Source: Micavibrio sp. (GTDB lineage Bacteria; Pseudomonadota; Alphaproteobacteria; Micavibrionales; Micavibrionaceae). Taken from it: DNA of 13,648 nucleotides. Position numbers and translations under genes: made by a program. Positions 5,686 to 12,495 of this stretch are shown here, piece after piece. The notes below the pieces were generated by a model, which worked only from the letters and a program-made list of their open reading frames with translations, was not told the origin of the DNA and did not search any database. The stretch's first letter is position 1, and each line of letters opens with the position of its first letter. The stretch covers positions 1-13,648 of the forward strand of contig JAPJRC010000058.1 in assembly GCA_030824805.1 (NCBI GenBank). The letters run 5' to 3'.

Positions 5686-7212
5686 TTATTCTTTCCAGCG
5701 CAGGGTCGGTTCACGCGCAGCCTTTACCTCATCCAGACGGCGTGCCGGAGCGGCCTGTGGATAAGAATGAAACTTATCCACATCACCTGCTTTGACATCG
5801 CTGGCGATCTGCTTCATGACCCGGATGAACCGGTCTAGCGTTTCCTTGCTTTCCGTTTCGGTGGGCTCGATCAACATGGCCCCCTGAACCACCAACGGGA
5901 AGTATACGGTCATGGGGTGGAAGCCATGCTCAATAAGCGTTTTGGCGATATCAAGCGTGGTCACACCGGACTCTTTTTGCACCTTGTCGGTAAGCAGGCA
6001 TTCGTGCATGCACGGGCCGTCGAACGGCACGTTATAATCTTGTTTCAATTGGGAAAGTATGTAGTTGGCATTGAGAACTGCGTCTTCCGAAACCTGACGC
6101 AAACCATCCGCTCCATGTGACATCATATAGGTGAGGGCGCGGATATGCATACCGAACTGACCCTGGAATCCCTTGATGCGTCCGCAGGCTGTTTTGCGGT
6201 CATCATTACTCTCGAATTGATACGATCCGTTCCGCTCTACAACTATAGGATTGGGCATATATTGCGCCAGTTCTTCGGTGACGCAAATAGGGCCCGACCC
6301 GGGTCCACCACCGCCGTGCGGGGTGGAGAAGCTCTTGTGGAGATTGATGTGCATAACATCGACGCCGAAGTCAGCGGGCCGGATTTTTCCAACCAGAGCG
6401 TTGAAATTTGCACCATCGCAATAGAAATAGCCGCCCGCATCGTGAAGCAGTTTGGAAATCTGCTGGATATCCCGTTCGAACAGGCCGCATGTGTTCGGAT
6501 TGGTTACCATCATACCCGCGACATCATGGCCGTCGCCGAGTGCCTCTTTAAAGGCCTCGACCGTGACGCGGCCCGTCTCGCGGGTAGGGATGACGCGGAG
6601 CTGGAAACCGCACATGGCCGCTGTGGCCGGGTTTGTGCCGTGCGCCGAATCCGGTACAAGGATCACTTTTTTATGTGTATTGCCTTTGAGCTCATGCGCG
6701 CGTGCAATCGTCATGATACCGGCGAGTTCACCATGTGCTCCGGCGGCTGGGGTGAGGCAAACGCCCGGTAGCCCCGTCAGTTCGGCGAGCCATTGTTGCA
6801 GTTCGAACATAACCTTCAACGCACCCTGAACCGTGGAGGCCGGTTGCAATGGATGAACGCGGCCAAAGCCGGGCAGGCGCGCGATCTTTTCGTTCAGGCG
6901 CGGATTGTGCTTCATGGTGCATGAGCCGAGCGGGAAGAAACCAGAATCGATCGAATAGTTCTTCGTCGACAGGCGCACGAAGTGACGCACCACTTCCGGT
7001 TCTGCCACTTGCGGCAGTCCGATCTTGCCGCGCGCGGCCTGACCTGTGCGCAGGGCTGTGTTTTTCGGTGAAGGCAGGTCGACACCCGGATGATCCGAGC
7101 GGCCTTTTTCCCAGAGCAGGTTTTCGTCGTAATTCAGCCCGCGATTGTTGTCCATCGGCGGTTCATCCTTGCTTGAATCATTTGCGGGTTTTTGAAGAGG
7201 TGCTGCAGTCAT
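5686..7212 (-). CDS. gcvPB: Glycine dehydrogenase (decarboxylating) subunit 2
   Basis: The pyridoxal-phosphate subunit of the split P-protein of the glycine cleavage system. It decarboxylates glycine and passes the aminomethyl group to the lipoyl arm of GcvH. The 508-residue product has the family blocks NYSIDSGFFPLGSCTMKHNP (residues 85-104), ILVPDSAHGTNPATAAM (184-200) and YFYCDGANFNAL (262-273), and the cofactor-binding LHKSFSTPHGGGGPGSGP with Lys293. It ends with the usual RRLDEVKAAR...LRW tail. The ATG at 7210-7212 overlaps the gcvPA stop as ATGA, with AAAGGAG 7 bases upstream. An internal pair of inverted DnaA-box sequences lies at 5756-5782 (residues 477-486), in a poorly conserved linker. 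Length is normal. Confidence 0.97.
   Translation of the reverse strand: MTAAPLQKPANDSSKDEPPMDNNRGLNYDENLLWEKGRSDHPGVDLPSPKNTALRTGQAARGKIGLPQVAEPEVVRHFVRLSTKNYSIDSGFFPLGSCTMKHNPRLNEKIARLPGFGRVHPLQPASTVQGALKVMFELQQWLAELTGLPGVCLTPAAGAHGELAGIMTIARAHELKGNTHKKVILVPDSAHGTNPATAAMCGFQLRVIPTRETGRVTVEAFKEALGDGHDVAGMMVTNPNTCGLFERDIQQISKLLHDAGGYFYCDGANFNALVGKIRPADFGVDVMHINLHKSFSTPHGGGGPGSGPICVTEELAQYMPNPIVVERNGSYQFESNDDRKTACGRIKGFQGQFGMHIRALTYMMSHGADGLRQVSEDAVLNANYILSQLKQDYNVPFDGPCMHECLLTDKVQKESGVTTLDIAKTLIEHGFHPMTVYFPLVVQGAMLIEPTETESKETLDRFIRVMKQIASDVKAGDVDKFHSYPQAAPARRLDEVKAAREPTLRWKE
5756..5782. promoter_or_regulatory. Pair of inverted perfect DnaA-box sequences inside gcvPB
   Basis: TGTGGATAA at 5756-5764 and TTATCCACA at 5774-5782 are both exact matches to the canonical DnaA box, facing each other. 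With flanking bases they form a perfect 10-bp inverted repeat (5756-5765 and 5773-5782) around 7 bases. A one-mismatch box, TTGTCCACA, lies at 5276-5284. Binding by DnaA is inferred from sequence. In RNA the same repeat would make a strong stem-loop near the gcvPB 3' end. Confidence 0.45.
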
Positions 7213-8498
7213 GCGATGGCTCCTTTCAGGGCTTCGGCGAAGGCTTTGATATCGTCATCGGTTGTCAGTTCGGTGGCGGCAACGATCAGCTTCCCGCCTT
7301 CCGCCGGATAACCCGCGATGACTCCCTTTTGCGCCAGTGTTTCGACGATATTTGCTGCGTCTTTCCCTTGCGGCAATTGCAGCGTGAATTCGTTGAAGAA
7401 GCTCTGGTTCTCGATTTTGACACCGGGGATTTTCGCAAGCGTATCCGCCAGATCGCAGGCGCGCTCGTGGTTCAGGGTGGCAAGGGTCTTGAACCCATCT
7501 TCACCGAGCAGCGCCATATGTACCGTGAAGGCGAGGGCGCACAGCCCTTGGTTCGTACAGATATTAGACGTCGCTTTCTCGCGGCGGATATGCTGCTCGC
7601 GTGTTGAAAGGGTCAGAACGAAACCGCGCTTGCCGTCCGCATCGACCGTTTCGCCGCAGAGACGGCCCGGCATCTGGCGGATGAATTTTTCACGGCAGGC
7701 GAAGAAACCAAGGTGCGGCCCGCCGAACGACATGTTAATGCCGATCGATTGTGCCTCGCCGCAGACGATGTCCGCTTCCACGGGGGCGGGCAAAAGGCCG
7801 AGCGAGAGGATTTCGTTTATGACGATGATCAGAAGCGCGCCGTGTTCGTCGCATTTCTTGCGCCACGCATCGTAAGTGTGAACATTGCCGAAAAAGTCCG
7901 GCGACTGGACAATGACGCAGGCGGTCTGGTCATCGCATGCGCCGTCATGTCCGGCATGTTCCGCGCCGATATTGTTCAGGTAGGAATTCAGGACCTCGTG
8001 ATAGTGCGGGTGGATGGCGGAGCCATAGACCACTTTGCTGCGCTTTGTGATGCGCATCGCCATAAGGGCTGCTTCGGCCATGGCCGTAGCGCCGTCATAG
8101 AGCGAGGCGTTTGCGATTTCCTGGCCCGTAAGCTGGGCGATGAAGGTCTGGTATTCGTAGATATATTGCAGCGTGCCTTGCGCGATTTCGGGCTGATACG
8201 GCGTGTAGGCAGTAAGGAATTCGCTGCGCTGGATGATGTAATCGACGGTCGCCGGAATATGGTGGTTGTAACATCCGGCGCCGAGGAAGAACGGGCCCTG
8301 ACCAGCGTCGCGGTTCTGGTTTGCGTAGCCCGAAAGCTTGCGTTCGATCTCGATCTCGCCCATGTGCGCAGGAAGATTGGCGAGACCTTTCATAAATGCC
8401 GATTTCGGCACGTCGGCGTAAAGCTCGTCGACCGATGCTGCGCCAATCGCCTGCAACATCTCTTTTCTATTCTGGGCGGTGAGGGGCAGGTAACGCAT
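7209..8498 (-). CDS. gcvPA: Glycine dehydrogenase (decarboxylating) subunit 1
   Basis: The partner subunit of the heterotetrameric P-protein; it matches the N-terminal half of single-chain glycine dehydrogenases and has no cofactor lysine of its own. The 429-residue product starts RYLPLTAQNRKEML and carries the expected blocks: FLGAGCYNHHIPATVD (residues 71-86), PYQPEIAQGTLQYIYEYQT (100-118), SLYDGATAMAEA (132-143), FGGPHLGFFACREKFIRQMPGR (258-279), and EQHIRREKATSNICTNQ (301-317). Length is at the short end of the normal range. AGGAG 8 bases before the ATG overlaps the TAG stop of gcvH, 11 bases upstream. The 3' end overlaps gcvPB by 4 bases, which should fix the two subunits at equal amounts. 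Confidence 0.97.
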   Translation of the reverse strand: MRYLPLTAQNRKEMLQAIGAASVDELYADVPKSAFMKGLANLPAHMGEIEIERKLSGYANQNRDAGQGPFFLGAGCYNHHIPATVDYIIQRSEFLTAYTPYQPEIAQGTLQYIYEYQTFIAQLTGQEIANASLYDGATAMAEAALMAMRITKRSKVVYGSAIHPHYHEVLNSYLNNIGAEHAGHDGACDDQTACVIVQSPDFFGNVHTYDAWRKKCDEHGALLIIVINEILSLGLLPAPVEADIVCGEAQSIGINMSFGGPHLGFFACREKFIRQMPGRLCGETVDADGKRGFVLTLSTREQHIRREKATSNICTNQGLCALAFTVHMALLGEDGFKTLATLNHERACDLADTLAKIPGVKIENQSFFNEFTLQLPQGKDAANIVETLAQKGVIAGYPAEGGKLIVAATELTTDDDIKAFAEALKGAIA

Positions 8499-8509
8499 TC
8501 GGTGTACTC

Positions 8510-8884
8510 CTACGAAAGGCTGTCGGTGTATTTTTGATATGCCGCTTCATCCATCAGGTTCGCGGCTTCGGATTCATCAGCCAGTTTCACTTTGATGATC
8601 CAGCCTTTGTCGATGTCTTCTTTCAGGTTGTCGAGATTGTCCTGAAGGTCTTCGTTCACCGCGACGATCTGGCCCGTCACAGGCGTGTAGATTTCGGAAG
8701 CGGCCTTGACGGATTCCACAACGGCGAAATTTTCGCCCTTTTTAATCTGGCGGCCATTTTCCGGAAGTTCGAGATAGACGAGGTCTCCCAGTGCGTGGCG
8801 GGCGTAGGTGGTGATGCCGATCCAGGCGGTATCGCCCTCGACTTTCAACCATTCATGATCGTTCGTGTATTTCAGCGTGCTCAT
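8510..8884 (-). CDS. gcvH: Glycine cleavage system H protein
   Basis: The lipoyl carrier that shuttles the aminomethyl intermediate between P-, T- and L-proteins. The 124-residue product has the N-terminal KYTNDHEWLKVE stretch, the ALGDLVYLELP block (residues 31-41), and the lipoylation site VESVKAASEIYTP with Lys60. Length is typical (about 125). The start ATG at 8882-8884 is set by homology; a longer in-frame extension to 9004 is an arginine-rich artefact overlapping gcvT. GGAG lies in the 10-base gap after the gcvT stop (TAAGGAG). No lipoylation enzyme or L-protein gene is in the window. Confidence 0.97.
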   Translation of the reverse strand: MSTLKYTNDHEWLKVEGDTAWIGITTYARHALGDLVYLELPENGRQIKKGENFAVVESVKAASEIYTPVTGQIVAVNEDLQDNLDNLKEDIDKGWIIKVKLADESEAANLMDEAAYQKYTDSLS

Positions 8885-8894
8885 CGAGATCTCC

Positions 8895-9995
8895 TTATGC
8901 CGCTTTCGGCTTTGTCGCCGCCTTGGTCTTTGGCTGAACAAAAGGCAGGCGGGCGATAACGCCTTTGATATCCCGCCCGCGGACACGGACAAGAATTTCG
9001 TCACCGATTTTTGCTAAGCCGGGATCAATGTAGCCTTGTCCGATCGAGGCGTTCAAGGTGGGCGAATGGCCGCCGGAGGTTAAGTCCCCAAGTTTTTGGC
9101 CGCCAACCGTGAAAATTTCAGCGCCTTCGCGGGCCACGCCCTTGTCGGTTAGTTTTATCCCAACCCGCAGGCGCGGCACCCCGTTTTCGGCGTGCTGGCG
9201 GATGGTTTTTTCCCCGATATAACCGGCTCTGTCCTTGCCCATAATCCAGCCGAGATCCGCCTCGAGCGGGGAAGTGTCTGCGTTGATGTCGTGTCCGTAA
9301 AGCGGGTATCCCATTTCAAGACGCAAGGAGTCCCGCGCCGCGAGACCGACGGGTTTTACATCCGGATGCTGCGCCAATTTGGCCCATACATCTGCAGCAT
9401 CTTTTTGCGGAATGCTTATTTCGAAGCCATCTTCGCCAGTATAGCCAAGGCGTGACACGAAGAAGGGTGCTGCATCCATGATGCGCATATAGCCAAGATT
9501 TTCTGCATCAATTCCCAGCGCCTCGCGCAGCACTTTTTCCGCCGAGGGGCCTTGCAATGCGAGAAGAGCGCGATCTTCCAGATGGAAAAGGCGGACGCCA
9601 TCCGGAAGGTTCATTTGGAGCCATGCAAGATCCTTTTCCTTGCACCCGGCGTTGATAACCGCAAAAAACTTTTCCTCTTGTGTGAGGCGCGTAACGATCA
9701 AATCATCGATAATGCCCCCTTGCTCGTTTGTGAGGACGGTGTATTTGGCGACAGCGGGGGCGAGTTTTGAAATGGACGACGGCGTAAGCTTTTCCCAGAA
9801 CGCCGTAGCGCCTTCGCCTTCCACCAATATCTGGCCCATGTGCGATACGTCGAACAATCCGGCTTTATCGCGCGTCCAATTATGCTCGGTCATAACACCC
9901 GTTTCATATTGTATAGGCATGTCATAGCCGGCGAATTCAGCCATTTTTGCTTTTAAAGCCAGATGCTTGGCGTGGAGGGGCGTCTTTTTCATCAT
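8895..9995 (-). CDS. gcvT: Glycine cleavage system T protein (aminomethyltransferase)
   Basis: It transfers the methylene group from aminomethylated GcvH to tetrahydrofolate, giving 5,10-methylenetetrahydrofolate and ammonia. The 366-residue product has the usual start (TPLHAKHLALKAKMAEFAGYDMPIQY), the GLFDVSHMGQ block (residues 46-55), and GGIIDDLIVTR (93-103), where the Asp pair holds the folate-site acid. The YTGEDGFEIS and DSLRLEMGYPLYGHD motifs further along are also typical. Two adjacent ATGs are possible (9993-9995 and 9990-9992); AAGG is 5 bases before the first. First gene of the gcv operon. Only 72 bases separate it from the divergent microprotein gene, and no glycine riboswitch fold is visible there, so glycine control through such an element is unlikely. 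Confidence 0.97.
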   Translation of the reverse strand: MMKKTPLHAKHLALKAKMAEFAGYDMPIQYETGVMTEHNWTRDKAGLFDVSHMGQILVEGEGATAFWEKLTPSSISKLAPAVAKYTVLTNEQGGIIDDLIVTRLTQEEKFFAVINAGCKEKDLAWLQMNLPDGVRLFHLEDRALLALQGPSAEKVLREALGIDAENLGYMRIMDAAPFFVSRLGYTGEDGFEISIPQKDAADVWAKLAQHPDVKPVGLAARDSLRLEMGYPLYGHDINADTSPLEADLGWIMGKDRAGYIGEKTIRQHAENGVPRLRVGIKLTDKGVAREGAEIFTVGGQKLGDLTSGGHSPTLNASIGQGYIDPGLAKIGDEILVRVRGRDIKGVIARLPFVQPKTKAATKPKAA

Positions 9996-9997
9996 TC

Positions 9998-10025
9998 TTG
10001 CCTTTCGCTGCTGAGGTCCTATATG
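9998..10025 (+). promoter_or_regulatory. Candidate promoter for the Cys/His-rich microprotein
   Basis: TTGCCT at 9998-10003 and TATATG at 10020-10025, spaced by 16 bases, each match four of six consensus positions. Transcription would begin near 10032, about 36 bases before the ATG. The overlapping sequence read on the other strand (CCATATAGG) may serve gcvT, but I found no convincing -35 for it. Confidence 0.3.
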
Positions 10026-10067
10026 GTTAAATGGAATGGCAAATTCATACTAGAAGGAGAGACGTTA

Positions 10068-10160
10068 ATGTCCACAGACACGAAAAAACCGGAAAAAGAC
10101 CAAGACAAAGGCACGAACAAGGGCGGATGCGGCGGCTGCGGTTGCGGTCACAGCCACTAA
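10068..10160 (+). CDS. 30-residue Cys/His-rich microprotein
   Basis: A short gene with its own strong ribosome binding site (AAGGAG, 8 bases before the ATG at 10068) and its own terminator at 10172-10201, so it is probably real and monocistronic. The product has a highly charged N-terminal half (MSTDTKKPEKDQDKGTNK) and a glycine-rich tail GGCGGCGCGHSH, giving a CxxCxCxHxH pattern of three cysteines and two histidines in ten residues. Such a tail could bind a metal such as Zn, Cu or Fe, or be a substrate for modification; both are inference. No signal peptide, so cytoplasmic. An in-frame extension back to 9963 overlaps gcvT and has no ribosome binding site. I do not recognise a named family. 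Confidence 0.7.
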   Translation: MSTDTKKPEKDQDKGTNKGGCGGCGCGHSH

Positions 10161-10171
10161 GCGTCTTGCAG

Positions 10172-10201
10172 AAGAACCCCGCCAACAAGCGGGGTTTTTT
10201 T
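10172..10201 (+). terminator. Intrinsic terminator after the microprotein gene
   Basis: A perfect 8-bp stem AACCCCGC (10175-10182) / GCGGGGTT (10189-10196) with a 6-base loop (CAACAA) runs into a T-tract ending at 10201. It lies 11 bases after the microprotein stop codon. This is the clearest terminator in the window. Confidence 0.93.
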
Positions 10202-10266
10202 ATTATTTTCGGAACCTGCGTCACTGGCTGTTCGTTTGTCCGGCGTAGTAAATATAGGAGGTTCAC

Positions 10267-10656
10267 ATGATGACCCGTAAGAATTTGATTGTATTGTGCG
10301 TCGGCGTTTTCACATTGGTCCTGCTTACAGCCGGAGCCAGTGCATTCGTAACGCGCAACATGCTTACCGAAGACAAAACGGAAGTGCAGCGTTTGACGGA
10401 TGGCAAATCTAAATCCGAAAAAATTACATGGAATGAACCACGTCAGCAGCCGCAACAACAAGTGCAGCAACAGCCCGTTAAAACGTGCGATGACGCCAAC
10501 ATAGTGGGTGCGGCTATTGGCGCAGTGGCGGGCGGTGTTGTCGGAAACCAGTTCGGTTCCGGTAAGGGGCAGGATCTGGCAACGATTGGCGGCGCTATCG
10601 GCGGCGGCTATCTGGGTCAGCAACATATACCGACCCGCAACACGCTCTGCCCGTAA
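10267..10656 (+). CDS. Glycine-zipper envelope protein (Rickettsia 17-kDa antigen-like repeat)
   Basis: A 129-residue envelope protein. An N-terminal hydrophobic segment (residues 7-27, ending AGASAF) is a signal peptide or membrane anchor; there is no lipobox. A glutamine-rich linker (59-70) follows. Then comes a glycine-zipper segment of about 37 residues (GAAIGAVAGGVVGN ... GGAIGGGYLG, 81-117) typical of the 2TM glycine-zipper / 17-kDa surface antigen family, which packs in or against the outer membrane. One Cys before (74) and one after (128) the zipper could form a disulfide. AGGAGG lies 6 bases before the first of two ATGs, an excellent site. The stop codon abuts the rimO stop with no base between. 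Role in envelope structure is inferred from the family only. Confidence 0.85.
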   Translation: MMTRKNLIVLCVGVFTLVLLTAGASAFVTRNMLTEDKTEVQRLTDGKSKSEKITWNEPRQQPQQQVQQQPVKTCDDANIVGAAIGAVAGGVVGNQFGSGKGQDLATIGGAIGGGYLGQQHIPTRNTLCP

Positions 10657-11976
10657 TCAGACAGGCACTGCGTATAAATCGTAATCGTCCGCGTCCTCGA
10701 CGCGGACTTTTATTATGTCTCCGGCCTTGAGGTGGCCCGCATCGCGCAGGTAAACCTTACCGTCGATTTCCGGGGCGTCACCTTCCGAACGTGCATCGGC
10801 ACCGCCGTCTTCGCCGATCTCGTCGATGATAACCATCATGTCCTTGCCGACCTTTTGCTGCAATTTTGCTGCGCTGATTTTTTGCTGAACGGCCATGAAA
10901 CGCTCGAAACGTTCCTGCTTCACTTCTTCGGAAATCTGCAGTTCGATCTCATTGGCCACGGCGCCTTTGACGGGTTCGTATTTGAACGCACCAACACGGT
11001 CCAGCTGAACCTCCTGCAACCAGTCCAGCATAAACTGGAAGTGTTCTTCGGTCTCGCCGGGATGGCCGACAATAAAGGAGGAGCGAATGGTCAGGTCAGG
11101 GCACATTTCGCGCCAAGCGTGAATTCTTGCTGCGGTTTTTTCCTGATGCGCGGGACGCTTCATCAGCTTGAGCACTTCGGGGTGCGCGTGCTGGAAGGGT
11201 ATGTCGATGTACGGCAAAATCTTGCGCTCATTCATCAAGGGAATGACTTTATCGACATGCGGATAGGGGTATACGTAATGCATGCGGACCCAGATGCCGA
11301 GTTCACCAAGCGCCTGTGCCAGATCCTGAAACTTGGTGGCCCAGCGTTTCCCTTTCCAGCCGAATTCCTGATACTTCAAATCAACGCCATAGGCGGATGT
11401 GTCTTGTGATATGACAAGGATTTCTTTCACGCCCGCCCGCGCAAGGTTTTCAGCCTCTGCGATCACATGGTGGATCGGACGGGAGACGAGGTCGCCGCGC
11501 AACCCTGGAATGATACAGAAGGTGCAGCGGTTGTTACAGCCTTCGGAAATTTTCAGATAGGCGTAGTGACGCGGTGTGAGCTTCAGGCCTTCGGCGGGTA
11601 CCAGATCCATGAACGGGTCATGCATCGGCGGCACGGCATTGTGGACCGCGCCAACAACCTGTTCATATTGGTGTGCGCCGGTCACGGCGAGCACATTTGG
11701 AAAACGGGATGTAATCTCTTCAGGATTTTTGCCCATGCAGCCCGTCACAATGACGCGGCCGTTTTCCTTCATCGCCGTGCCGATGGCGTTCAGCGATTCT
11801 TCCTTGGCGGAATCCAAAAATCCGCACGTGTTAACGATGACCACATCGGCATCATCATACTTGCCGGACATCTCGTACCCTTCGGAACGAAGCTTGGTCA
11901 AGATGCGCTCGGAATCCACCAGGGCCTTGGGACAGCCAAGGGAAATCATGCCGACTTTTGGTGCGGGTTTGCTCAT
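10657..11976 (-). CDS. rimO: Ribosomal protein S12 methylthiotransferase RimO
   Basis: A radical-SAM enzyme with two iron-sulfur clusters that adds a methylthio group to the conserved Asp of ribosomal protein S12 (Asp88 in E. coli). The 439-residue product has the N-terminal UPF0004 domain with cluster cysteines Cys15 (SLGCPKALVDSE), Cys51 (NTCGF) and Cys80 (TGCMG). The radical-SAM motif CNNRCTFC (Cys147, 151, 154) lies within SEGCNNRCTFCIIPGLRG, which distinguishes RimO from MiaB. A C-terminal TRAM domain follows (about 372-439). Length is normal. The ATG at 11974-11976 has no clear Shine-Dalgarno sequence and overlaps the stop of a dubious upstream reading frame. It converges on the glycine-zipper gene. 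Confidence 0.96.
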   Translation of the reverse strand: MSKPAPKVGMISLGCPKALVDSERILTKLRSEGYEMSGKYDDADVVIVNTCGFLDSAKEESLNAIGTAMKENGRVIVTGCMGKNPEEITSRFPNVLAVTGAHQYEQVVGAVHNAVPPMHDPFMDLVPAEGLKLTPRHYAYLKISEGCNNRCTFCIIPGLRGDLVSRPIHHVIAEAENLARAGVKEILVISQDTSAYGVDLKYQEFGWKGKRWATKFQDLAQALGELGIWVRMHYVYPYPHVDKVIPLMNERKILPYIDIPFQHAHPEVLKLMKRPAHQEKTAARIHAWREMCPDLTIRSSFIVGHPGETEEHFQFMLDWLQEVQLDRVGAFKYEPVKGAVANEIELQISEEVKQERFERFMAVQQKISAAKLQQKVGKDMMVIIDEIGEDGGADARSEGDAPEIDGKVYLRDAGHLKAGDIIKVRVEDADDYDLYAVPV

Positions 11977-12110
11977 GGGGCCGGACCATACAGGAATCGG
12001 GGGGGCGAGGGGAAGAAAATTGTTCCGGAGTCGTTGGAAACCGTGCCTTGCGGTTGTTTTGCTAGCTTAAGACACAGGTTCAACATGGTGCGCGGCAGCA
12101 CATCAATGTC

Positions 12111-12139
12111 TTGGGCTATGGGGGCCAAAAGGTTAAAAT
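12111..12139 (+). promoter_or_regulatory. Candidate sigma70-type promoter of yjcH-actP
   Basis: TTGGGC at 12111-12116, a 17-base spacer, then TAAAAT at 12134-12139 (five of six matches to -10). Transcription would start near 12146, giving a leader of about 35 bases that contains the hairpin at 12158-12173. Confidence 0.45.
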
Positions 12140-12157
12140 ATAAAGATATTCCAAAGC

Positions 12158-12173
12158 CCTTATCACCATAAGG
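12158..12173 (+). promoter_or_regulatory. Hairpin covering the yjcH ribosome binding site
   Basis: CCTTAT (12158-12163) and ATAAGG (12168-12173) form a perfect 6-bp stem with loop CACC. The 3' arm contains the AAGG of the yjcH Shine-Dalgarno sequence (AAGGA, 12170-12174). If it forms in the mRNA it would reduce ribosome access. Seen directly; the regulatory role is inferred. Confidence 0.4.
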
Positions 12174-12180
12174 ATACGCC

Positions 12181-12489
12181 ATGCAAGACAACATCGCCGC
12201 CAACGTTTCATCCATGCCGGAGTATCAGGAGCTGCTCAAACGCCGCCGCGCCTTGATTGTCCCGCTATCCATTCTGACTCTCATTATCTATTACGCGTTC
12301 ATTTCGGCGCTGGCATTTTTCCCGGAAGCCCTGAGCGTGCGCATTGGTGAAGGGGTGACATCCATCGGCATTGTTATCGGGCTCGGGGTCATATTTTCGA
12401 CCTTTGCCATCACAGGGTATTACGTCCACCGCGCGAACCGCGATATTGAGGGACTGATCCACACAATCCAAGCAAAGTATAAAGGGTAG
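12181..12489 (+). CDS. yjcH: DUF485 family inner-membrane protein YjcH
   Basis: A 102-residue protein with a short polar N-terminus, a basic patch (KRRR, residues 20-23), and two transmembrane segments (about 24-47 and 58-81), the standard DUF485 layout. It is almost always encoded directly before the acetate symporter ActP, as here (6 bases between genes), and is thought to act with it; its precise role is not established. AAGGA lies 6 bases before the ATG and is part of a small hairpin. No acetyl-CoA synthetase gene (acs) is present upstream, unlike in E. coli, where the order is acs-yjcH-actP. Confidence 0.92.
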   Translation: MQDNIAANVSSMPEYQELLKRRRALIVPLSILTLIIYYAFISALAFFPEALSVRIGEGVTSIGIVIGLGVIFSTFAITGYYVHRANRDIEGLIHTIQAKYKG

Positions 12490-12495
12490 GCTTCC

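Noticed and set aside
6145..6771. 208-codon open frame antisense to gcvPB
   Set aside because: It is the mirror of a strongly conserved gene, with no ribosome site and no family features.
7713..8537. 274-codon open frame antisense to gcvPA
   Set aside because: It lies wholly opposite gcvPA, with a short overlap into gcvH, has no ribosome site or recognisable domain, and is a by-product of GC-rich coding on the other strand.
10023..10030. CtrA half-site ATGGTTAA (TTAACCAT on the minus strand) upstream of gcvT
   Set aside because: Only one half-site is present, without the second TTAA at 7-base spacing; an 8-mer like this is expected about 0.4 times per window.
9996..10067. Search for a glycine riboswitch before gcvT
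   Set aside because: The gap is 72 bases and shared with a divergent gene, too short for a glycine aptamer plus promoter, and none of its conserved core is visible.
10205..10217. 13-base sequence ATTTTCGGAACCT repeated at 5297-5309 and 10205-10217, both intergenic
   Set aside because: A few 13-base matches are expected by chance in a window of this size, flanks do not match, and orientation relative to the neighbouring genes differs.
10045..10626. 193-codon minus-strand frame over the microprotein and glycine-zipper genes
   Set aside because: The plus-strand genes have excellent ribosome sites, a terminator and recognisable motifs. The antisense protein is low-complexity, rich in Cys, Leu and Arg, and crosses the terminator.
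11467..12171. 234-codon plus-strand frame antisense to rimO
   Set aside because: It is opposite conserved radical-SAM and cluster motifs of rimO and has no supporting signals.
12455..12463. TGATCCACA, one mismatch from the DnaA box, inside yjcH
   Set aside because: It is isolated, in coding sequence, and explained by the Ile-His-Thr codons of the conserved protein; single near matches are common.
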